DNA from: CAYVOX01 sp964453035
GTDB lineage: Bacteria; Chloroflexota; Anaerolineae; Anaerolineales; Anaerolineaceae
Length of the DNA stretch: 53,308 bases
Reading direction: 5' to 3'
Assembly: GCA_964453035.1 (NCBI GenBank)
Contig: CAYVOX010000006.1
Coordinates: 1 to 53,308, forward strand
The position numbers and the translations under genes are program-made. Each line of letters begins with the position of its first letter. The stretch's first letter is position 1. Positions 47,295 through 53,308 of this stretch are shown here, piece by piece. Under the pieces are notes generated by a model. That model saw nothing but the letters and a program-made list of their open reading frames with translations, was not told the origin of the DNA and did not search any database.

Positions 47295-49770
47295 TGATCA
47301 AATCCTCTAAGTGCTCATAAGAATCATACAGTGAGCGCACCTGCAGCGCCGCGCGCGCCTGGCGCAGCGTCCACCCCGCGGGCATCGCGCAGGTGATTCG
47401 CATCACGCGCCCGACCGGCAGGTCAAAGAAGTTATCGCTGAAGATAACGTCCGCGCCCTCCAGCCACACCTGCACATAACGCGCCAGCGAATCCGCCTTC
47501 AGGTAAATCTCCAGTTGCTTGCCGCGCCGCTCCAACTGCGCCTCAAGCTGCGGGTCTTCCAGGTTCAGATGCTTATCTTTCACAAACGGGCAGGCCGTCA
47601 ACGCCAGGCTCTGCCCATTCTGCCACAGTTCGGCAATGAACACCGTCTGCGCGCGGCTTTCGTAATCCATCTGCTCTGAAAAATCAAAGCGCTTGATGGG
47701 CGTATTCGCCAGCAGCGCAGCCTGGCACTCCACGCTGCCGGATTGCAGCGCCTGGCCGTCCAGCGTCTCCAGCGACCAGCGCACCTCGCCGCTCCACGCC
47801 GCCGGCAGGTCGTTGGTCACGCAGATAGCCATCCTGTCGCCCTCATCCTCAACCGAGAGCAGCACCGGCGCGTAAAAACGCCGCGCAGCGTAATGCAGCC
47901 CCTTCCAGCGCCCCTCATAATCAATGCTCGACCACGACGCCACGCCCCAGCAGTCGTTGGTCTGCCAGTAGAGTGCCCCCGAGCATATCTCCCGGTTGCG
48001 CCGCCAGTGTTCCACCGCAATGCGCACCGACTCAGCCTGCTGCACCTGCGTCAGGTAAATCAGCGAGTCAAAATTATCCGGCAGGCGGTAGCCGTCCGTC
48101 ATGTAGGTGATGATTTTGCTGTTGCCCGCGCTGTTGCGCTGGTGGTGCTCCATGATGCGCGAGGTCATGTTCCAATCCTCGGGGGCGGCATACCCCGCCA
48201 CCGTCTCCAGCGCCGGCAGCGATTGGAAGCCAAATTCACTGGCAAAGCGCGGAAACTGCTCGCGGTAGAAGCGGTGCGGCTTCATATGATGCCACACCTC
48301 CCACAGGTGGTTATCACCGGTGGCATTGCTGTTGGGAATCTCATGCGGCACATGCGAGGAAGGCGAACTGGGCCAGTAGGGCGTATCCGCATCCAGCTCA
48401 CTCACCCAGCCGGGCAGCGTATCGTAGAAAAAGCGCTTATCCGCCGCCTTCAACCCCGCATTGGCGGGTGTATCCCACCCCCACGAGACCCACCCCGATT
48501 CCATCTCGTTATTCCCGCACCACAGCGCCAGGCAGGCGCGGTGGCGAATGCGCCGCACCGCCTGCACCACCTCCTGATGGACGTTTTCAACAAACGCCGG
48601 GTCATCCAGCGGGTAAATACCGCAGGCGAACATAAAATCCTGCCACACCAGAATGCCGTACTGGTCGCACAGGTCGTAGAAATCTTCGCTCTCATAATAC
48701 CCGCCGCCCCAAACGCGCAGCATATTCTGGTGCGCCGCCGCGCTGGAGGCAATCAGGTGCTCCAGTCCCGCCCGCGTGATGCGCGTGGGGAAGCTATCCG
48801 CCGGGATCCAGTTGCTGCCCTTGGCAAAAATCGGCACGCCGTTGAGCACAAAAGTAAACGAGCGCCCCCACCGGTCGGGCTCCTGGCGCAATTCCAGGGT
48901 GCGCAACCCCACCTTAAAGCTGCGCTCCTCCAGCACAGCCTCACCGCGCAGTAATTCCACCTGCACCTGGTAAAGCGGCTGCGCGCCGTATCCGTTCGGC
49001 CACCACAGGCGCGGCTTCTTAATCAACAGGCTCAGCGCAACCTGCCCGCCGCTCACCGCCTGCCGCAACTGGCTGGTCTTGCCGTCCGGCGCGGTCAGGG
49101 TCAGGCGCACCTCCAGTCCAGCCTCAGGTTCGCCCTCCAGCGCCGCCTCAACTGAGAGCGTCACGCTCCCACCCGCATGGAGCTGGCGCACATGCACGTC
49201 CGCAAAACGCGCCTCAGAAAATCCCGCCAGGTAAACGTCCTTCCAGATTCCCACCGCCGGCAGTTGCGGCCCCCAGTCCCAGCCAAAGTGGCAGGGCGCC
49301 TTGCGCAGGTGAGTGGAGCCCGGCAGCGACCCGGTGGGCGTCCACTGCGGGTGGGCGGCGTCCTTCCGGGCGCAGAATTGCACCGCTGAAGCAAACCGGA
49401 TGGTCAACTCATTCTCGCCCGGCTGCAGCGCCTTGCCCACCTCCCAGCGCTGCTGGCAAAACATGTTGTGGGTCTTCCCCAGCAGGCTGCCATTGAGGTA
49501 AACTTCCGCCAGCGTATCCAGCCCGTCGCACACCAGTTCCACGCGCCCGGCATCCCGTAGCGCGGCATCCACCACAAAAACGCGCCGGTACTCCCAGTCA
49601 CTTTCCGCCACCCACTGCACCTTCAATTCGTTGTCAGCCACAAACGGGTCCGGAATATGCCCCAGCGCCATCAGGTCGGTATGCACGCCGCCAGGGACGC
49701 TGGCAGGCTGCCAGTTTTGTTCGCCAACTTTGCGAAATTGCCACGCGCCGTTAAGAGTCTGAAGTTTCAT
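47284..49770 (-). CDS. Glycoside hydrolase family 2 beta-mannosidase
   Basis: An 828-residue exo-beta-mannosidase releasing mannose from mannosides. Jelly-roll N-domain (TLNGAWQFRKVGEQNWQPAS, then PGGVHTDL), Ig-like domain, and a TIM barrel with the acid/base Glu in LWCGNNEMESGW and the nucleophile Glu in RFASEFGFQSLP. TPTGSLPGSTHLRKAPCHFG (residues 143-162 of the protein) is also typical of beta-mannosidases rather than beta-galactosidases. ATG 49770 follows AAGGAAG; an upstream in-frame start at 49794 has no support. There is no signal peptide, so it acts on imported oligosaccharides. Glycan importer genes are not in the window. Confidence 0.92.
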   Translation of the reverse strand: MKLQTLNGAWQFRKVGEQNWQPASVPGGVHTDLMALGHIPDPFVADNELKVQWVAESDWEYRRVFVVDAALRDAGRVELVCDGLDTLAEVYLNGSLLGKTHNMFCQQRWEVGKALQPGENELTIRFASAVQFCARKDAAHPQWTPTGSLPGSTHLRKAPCHFGWDWGPQLPAVGIWKDVYLAGFSEARFADVHVRQLHAGGSVTLSVEAALEGEPEAGLEVRLTLTAPDGKTSQLRQAVSGGQVALSLLIKKPRLWWPNGYGAQPLYQVQVELLRGEAVLEERSFKVGLRTLELRQEPDRWGRSFTFVLNGVPIFAKGSNWIPADSFPTRITRAGLEHLIASSAAAHQNMLRVWGGGYYESEDFYDLCDQYGILVWQDFMFACGIYPLDDPAFVENVHQEVVQAVRRIRHRACLALWCGNNEMESGWVSWGWDTPANAGLKAADKRFFYDTLPGWVSELDADTPYWPSSPSSHVPHEIPNSNATGDNHLWEVWHHMKPHRFYREQFPRFASEFGFQSLPALETVAGYAAPEDWNMTSRIMEHHQRNSAGNSKIITYMTDGYRLPDNFDSLIYLTQVQQAESVRIAVEHWRRNREICSGALYWQTNDCWGVASWSSIDYEGRWKGLHYAARRFYAPVLLSVEDEGDRMAICVTNDLPAAWSGEVRWSLETLDGQALQSGSVECQAALLANTPIKRFDFSEQMDYESRAQTVFIAELWQNGQSLALTACPFVKDKHLNLEDPQLEAQLERRGKQLEIYLKADSLARYVQVWLEGADVIFSDNFFDLPVGRVMRITCAMPAGWTLRQARAALQVRSLYDSYEHLEDLINDW

Positions 49771-49825
49771 GGTCGCTTCCTTTGTTTTTTCCACACCGCC
49801 GCGGCCCTATCCCGCAGCGCTCGCA

Positions 49826-50275
49826 TCATCCAACTTTCACCTTCACCACTACTTTGCGCACCGTCTCCGCCGCGCCGGTCGTCAGCCCTGGCATGTGCGC
49901 ATCATTGGGGAACAGCACCATAAAGCTGCCCGCCGCCACCCGCACCAGAGCCATCTCGCCTTCCACCTGCACAAAGTCCTTCTCCGCCAGGTACTCCCCC
50001 ACCCGCGTCTGGCTCAGGTCAGCATAGCCGATGTACTCCTCCCCCTCCACCACGTACTGGACGTCAATATAATTACGGTGCGCCTCCGCCTTGCCCGCCG
50101 CAACCGCCTTTGGCGCATACACCTGCACCAGGTAATACAGCGCGTCACCATCCAGCTCGTAGCGCCCCGCCGCCACCTCTGAAAAATCCGTCTCGCGCAA
50201 AAAGCGCAGCGCCCGCGCCATGCGCTCGCCCAGGCAGGCATACCTGGCACCGTTTTCCAACCGGTCAATAATCAT
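49826..50275 (-). CDS. YhcH/YjgK/YiaL family protein
   Basis: A 149-residue cupin-like beta-barrel of the DUF386 family. EAHRNYIDVQYVVEGEEYIG (83-102) and PNDAHMPGL (123-131) carry the conserved His and Glu of the likely metal site. Family members are linked to sialic acid, uronate and other sugar catabolism and may act as anomerases. GGAGG lies before the ATG. It is between the glycyl radical enzyme (42-nt gap) and the beta-mannosidase (55-nt gap), consistent with a sugar-epimerising or anomerising role in the operon. Confidence 0.87.
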   Translation of the reverse strand: MIIDRLENGARYACLGERMARALRFLRETDFSEVAAGRYELDGDALYYLVQVYAPKAVAAGKAEAHRNYIDVQYVVEGEEYIGYADLSQTRVGEYLAEKDFVQVEGEMALVRVAAGSFMVLFPNDAHMPGLTTGAAETVRKVVVKVKVG

Positions 50276-50317
50276 TGGTTTTCCTCCAGTTGCTGAAAAT
50301 TGTGGGCTCTCCAGGCA

Positions 50318-52690
50318 TTAATGCCCAAATTCATCATGCTCGGTACGCGCGATAATCTCCTCCTGCAGCGCCTGGCTCAAATCGCAGAAGTAATCGCTGT
50401 AGCCCGCCACCCGCACAATCAGGTCGCGGTGCTGCTCGGGGTGCTGCTGCGCCGCCCGCAGCGTGGCGGCATCCACCACATTAAACTGAATGTGGTGCCC
50501 ATCCAACCTGAAGTAACTGCGCACCAGGTGCGTCAGGTTCGCCAGCCCGGCCTCGTCCTTCAACAGTGCCGGCGTGAACTTCTGGTTCAGCAGCGTGCCG
50601 CCGGTGCGCAGGTGATCCATCTTCGCCGCCGAGCGAATCACCGCCGTCGGTCCCTTGCGGTCGGCCCCCTGCACCGGTGAAATCCCCTCCGAGACCGGTT
50701 TGCCCGCGTGCCGCCCGTCTGCCGAAGCAATCATCACCGAGCCGAAGTAAACGTGGCAGGTGGTTGGCAGCATATCAATCGCGTACTGCCCGCCCCGCGT
50801 GTTGGGGCGCCCGCTCACCGCATCGTGATAGGCGTCAAAAATAGCGCGCATCAACCCGTCCGCCCGGTCATCATCGTTGCCGTAGCGCGGCGTCTTGTTC
50901 ATCAAAAGCTGCCGCTCGCGTTCGTGACCGGAAAAATCGCTCGCTAGCAGTTCCAGCAAGCCCGCCATGCTCAACGTGCCCCGCTCAAAAACGTGCGTCC
51001 GCACCGCGCTCATCGCGTCCGTCACCGTCCCAATCCCCACCCCCTGGATGTAAGACGTGTTGTAGCGCGCCCCCCCGCTATGATAATCCATCCCCTTTGC
51101 GATGCAGTCATCCACCAGCAGCGAGAGGAACGGCGCCGGCATGTATTCCGCGTACAACCGCTCGATCACCTGGTTGCCGCGCACCTTGATCTCCACAAAA
51201 TGGCGCAACTGCGCCTTAAAGGCCTCGAACACCTGCTCAAAGCACTTAAAGCTCGCCGCTTCTCCGCTCTGCGGGCCAATCTGCTTGCCCGTGCGCGCAT
51301 CCACCCCGTTGTGCAGCGCAATTTCAAAAATCTTAGGCAAGTTGATGTACCCCGTCAGCGAGTAGTTCTCTTTGCCAAACGCGCCGGTCTCCACGCAGCC
51401 GCTCGTCCCGCCGTTGCGCGCATCCTCCAGCCGCTTGCCCATCCCCACCATCTCCTGGATCACCGCGTCTGTATTGAAAATAGAAGGCTGCCCGTAGCCG
51501 GTGCGGATGATGCGCCCCGCCCGCTTGATGAACTGATCTGGCCCCTTTTTGCTCACATGGATCGAGGCGCTCGGCTGCAGCAGGCGCATCTCCTCAATCA
51601 CATCCAACAGCAGGTAGCTCACCTCGTTCACCCCGTCAGAGCCGTCCTCCTTCACCCCGCCCAGGTTGATTTGCGCAAAATCGGTGTACGTGCCGCTTTC
51701 GGCGGCGGTCACGCCCACCTTGGGCGGCGCCGGCTGGTTGTTGAACTTAATCCAGAAGCACTGCAGCAGTTCTTCCACCTTTTCGCGCGTCAGGCTGCCC
51801 TCTGCCAGCCCGCGCTCGTAAAACGGCAGCAGGTGCTGGTCTAACCGTCCCGGGCTGAACGAATCCCACGTGTTCAGCTCCTTGGTCACCCCCAGGTGCA
51901 CAAACCAGTAATACTGCAGCGCCTCCCACAAATTGCGCGGAGCGTGCGCCGGCACCCACTGGCACACGGTCGCAATCTGTTCCAGTTCGCCGCGCCGGGT
52001 GGGGTCGGCTTCCGCCAGCGCCATCTGCCGCGCCAGCGCCGCGTAGCGCCCGGCGTAGCTCACCAGCGCCCGCGCGCAGATAAGCATGGCCTTCAATTCC
52101 TGCTCGCGTCCCAGCGCCTGCGCGTCGTTCAGGTAATCCAACGCCTGCAGCCGCGCCTCTATCTCCGCTATGAAATCCAGCATGCCCTTGCGGTAGATTT
52201 TATCGTCCAGCACGGTGTGCCCGGGCGCGCGCTGCTCCATGAACTCGGTGAAGATGCCCGCCGCGTAGCTTGCCTTCCATTCCTCCGTCATCTCCGCGAA
52301 GATAGCCTCGCGCATCGTCCGCCCCTGCCAGAAGGGGATTATTTCCTCCGCATACACCCGGCGCGCCTCATCGCTCACCGCAAAGGGAATTTTTTCGCGC
52401 CCGTTGAGCAGTTCCAGGTCTGCCAGGCTGTGACAGCACAACTCAGGGTAGGTGGGGGCAGCTTTAGGCTGGTGGCCCTTCTCGCCCACAATCAATTCCC
52501 CCTCGCCAATCGCAAGCTCCTCGTGCGCCAGCAGGTATTCAAACGCCAGCGCCCGCTCCACCGGCTTTGAAACCATTCCGCGCGGTTGCCGGTAAAAAGC
52601 GGTCATCAACGCCGCCCGCCGGGTTGAAATAGAAGCCTTGGCCTCCAGGCTTTGCCGGCGCAGCTGCGCCACCCGTTCTGTCATGCTCAT
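50318..52690 (-). CDS. Glycyl radical enzyme, trans-4-hydroxy-L-proline dehydratase-like
   Basis: A 790-residue oxygen-sensitive glycyl radical enzyme of the dehydratase branch. The thiyl Cys432 and general-base Glu434 are in TSGCVETGAFGKE. The glycyl radical is Gly763 in RVAGYSDYF, 28 residues from the end. From memory, the whole protein follows HypD (Clostridioides difficile hydroxyproline dehydratase, about 789 residues) closely, including TNLW-type helices, FNNQPAPPKVGVT, the Tyr sixteen residues after the Cys, and MLPTTCHVYFG. ATG 52690 follows GGAGG; an ATG two codons on is also possible, and the frame open to 52918 lies inside the activase gene. The neighbours are mannoside genes, not proline reductase, so the substrate is uncertain. 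Confidence 0.9.
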   Translation of the reverse strand: MSMTERVAQLRRQSLEAKASISTRRAALMTAFYRQPRGMVSKPVERALAFEYLLAHEELAIGEGELIVGEKGHQPKAAPTYPELCCHSLADLELLNGREKIPFAVSDEARRVYAEEIIPFWQGRTMREAIFAEMTEEWKASYAAGIFTEFMEQRAPGHTVLDDKIYRKGMLDFIAEIEARLQALDYLNDAQALGREQELKAMLICARALVSYAGRYAALARQMALAEADPTRRGELEQIATVCQWVPAHAPRNLWEALQYYWFVHLGVTKELNTWDSFSPGRLDQHLLPFYERGLAEGSLTREKVEELLQCFWIKFNNQPAPPKVGVTAAESGTYTDFAQINLGGVKEDGSDGVNEVSYLLLDVIEEMRLLQPSASIHVSKKGPDQFIKRAGRIIRTGYGQPSIFNTDAVIQEMVGMGKRLEDARNGGTSGCVETGAFGKENYSLTGYINLPKIFEIALHNGVDARTGKQIGPQSGEAASFKCFEQVFEAFKAQLRHFVEIKVRGNQVIERLYAEYMPAPFLSLLVDDCIAKGMDYHSGGARYNTSYIQGVGIGTVTDAMSAVRTHVFERGTLSMAGLLELLASDFSGHERERQLLMNKTPRYGNDDDRADGLMRAIFDAYHDAVSGRPNTRGGQYAIDMLPTTCHVYFGSVMIASADGRHAGKPVSEGISPVQGADRKGPTAVIRSAAKMDHLRTGGTLLNQKFTPALLKDEAGLANLTHLVRSYFRLDGHHIQFNVVDAATLRAAQQHPEQHRDLIVRVAGYSDYFCDLSQALQEEIIARTEHDEFGH

Positions 52691-52694
52691 ATCC

Positions 52695-53308
52695 TCATCC
52701 TCCCACCTGCACGCGCAGCCCGCTCTCCCGCAGGATAGCCGCCGCGCGCTCAATTTGCTCTGCCCCGGGCGGCTGAATCTCAGCCAGTTCGTAAGGCCGC
52801 TGCAGTCGGTGATATTTTTCCGCCCCGGCCCGGTGATAGGGCAACACGTCCACCCGCAGCACCCCCGGCAGGCTGGCTGCCAGTTCCGCCGCCGCCCGCA
52901 ATTCCGCCGCGCCGTCATTCAGCCCCGGCACCAGCGGCACCCGCAGGATCACCGCGTGCCCAAGCTGGCACAACCGCCGCAGGTTGCCCAGCACCAGCTC
53001 ATTCGATACACCCGTCAGCCGCCGGTGAAGGCTCCCATCCACCGCCTTCAGGTCGAATAAAAACAGGTCCACCAGCCCGCGCACGCTTTCGAGGGTTGCC
53101 CACGGCGCATACCCTGAGGTATCCAGCGCGGTATGGATGCCGCGCTGCTTGCATTCAGCCAGCAGCCCGCTCAAAAATTCGCGCTGCATCAAGGCCTCCC
53201 CGCCAGAGAAGGTCACCCCGCCCCCCGATTCCTCGTAAATGGGGATGTCCCGCGCCACCTCATCCGCCACTTCCACCACGCTCATCTCGCGCCCCACCAG
53301 TTCGCGCG
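52695..53308 (-). CDS. Glycyl radical enzyme activase (radical SAM), 5' end outside the window
   Basis: The last 204 or so residues of a radical SAM activating enzyme that generates the glycyl radical on the neighbouring dehydratase. Seen are GGGVTFSGGEALMQ (the SAM-binding GGE motif), HTALDTSGYAPW, LFLFDLKAVD and RVPLVPGLND, all typical of PFL-activase relatives. The CxxxCxxC cluster motif and the ferredoxin-like insert, if any, lie beyond base 53308; the frame is open through the window edge. Its stop is 4 nt before the glycyl radical enzyme ATG, so the two are one operon. Confidence 0.9.
   Translation of the reverse strand, partial: RELVGREMSVVEVADEVARDIPIYEESGGGVTFSGGEALMQREFLSGLLAECKQRGIHTALDTSGYAPWATLESVRGLVDLFLFDLKAVDGSLHRRLTGVSNELVLGNLRRLCQLGHAVILRVPLVPGLNDGAAELRAAAELAASLPGVLRVDVLPYHRAGAEKYHRLQRPYELAEIQPPGAEQIERAAAILRESGLRVQVGG

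Noticed and set aside
52691..52918. N-terminal extension of the glycyl radical enzyme to 52918.
   Set aside because: It overlaps the activase coding sequence in another frame, is Arg/Cys/Trp-rich, and a good ribosome site precedes the ATG at 52690.

Overview
The window is GC-rich (third positions mostly G or C), fully coding on both strands, with very short intergenic gaps. The gene set fits an anaerobic or facultative member of the Chloroflexota (probably an Anaerolineae metagenome-assembled genome): a glycyl radical enzyme with its activase, sugar-handling genes, a FbpABC-type importer, a nickel lactate-racemase homologue, VTC/CotH genes and short dispersed palindromic repeats. That placement is inference; no rRNA or tRNA gene is present. 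A run of exactly 100 N at 18731-18830 shows that this is a scaffold.

Layout. 1-8.6 kb: ABC-F ATPase behind two tandem hairpins, PanE-like reductase, a lipoprotein with a duplicated module, a YgiQ radical SAM protein abutting a THUMP methyltransferase, and a YgjP-like metallopeptidase. 8.6-12 kb: a PC4/YdbC-like protein, a membrane protein, oligoendopeptidase F and a DUF998 membrane protein. 12.1-19.4 kb: a two-component system (response regulator, then histidine kinase) diverges from a gene block with a VTC domain protein, a DUF4956 membrane protein, a small membrane protein, a CotH-family kinase-like protein, a DUF4405 protein and, past the assembly gap, another small membrane protein. The shared intergenic region carries tandem 11-bp repeats that look like an OmpR-family operator. 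This block is the best candidate for an uncharacterised system.

19.4-26 kb: a small membrane protein, a ComB-like phosphatase that seems to start with CTG, an MFS transporter, a URO-D-family protein and a large FAD-dependent oxidoreductase with two Rossmann motifs and a HEAT-like tail. 26-30 kb: SlyD-type FKBP, then an operon for a PocR-type regulator, an SQR-like flavoprotein, a single-cysteine DsrC/TusE protein and a DsrE2-type protein. Its promoter carries a CRP-like palindrome near -42 and a second palindrome over the -10 region. 30-34 kb: a methyltransferase and an operon with a LarA homologue, an unknown protein and a DUF4432 protein. 34-39 kb: an iron(III)-type ABC importer (binding lipoprotein, fused permease, ATPase) with a perfect 13-bp hairpin after the first gene.

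39-45.4 kb: a 2-hydroxyacid dehydrogenase divergent from a GH13 sucrose-phosphorylase-like enzyme, then a 1261-residue TIR/transmembrane/WD40/TPR-like protein. 45.5-53.3 kb: one minus-strand operon encoding a radical SAM activase (cut by the window edge), a glycyl radical enzyme resembling trans-4-hydroxy-L-proline dehydratase, a YhcH/YiaL protein, a GH2 beta-mannosidase, a hexose-6-phosphate mutarotase and a type I mannose-6-phosphate isomerase. The last four suggest beta-mannoside use leading to fructose 6-phosphate; the role of the glycyl radical enzyme there is unclear.
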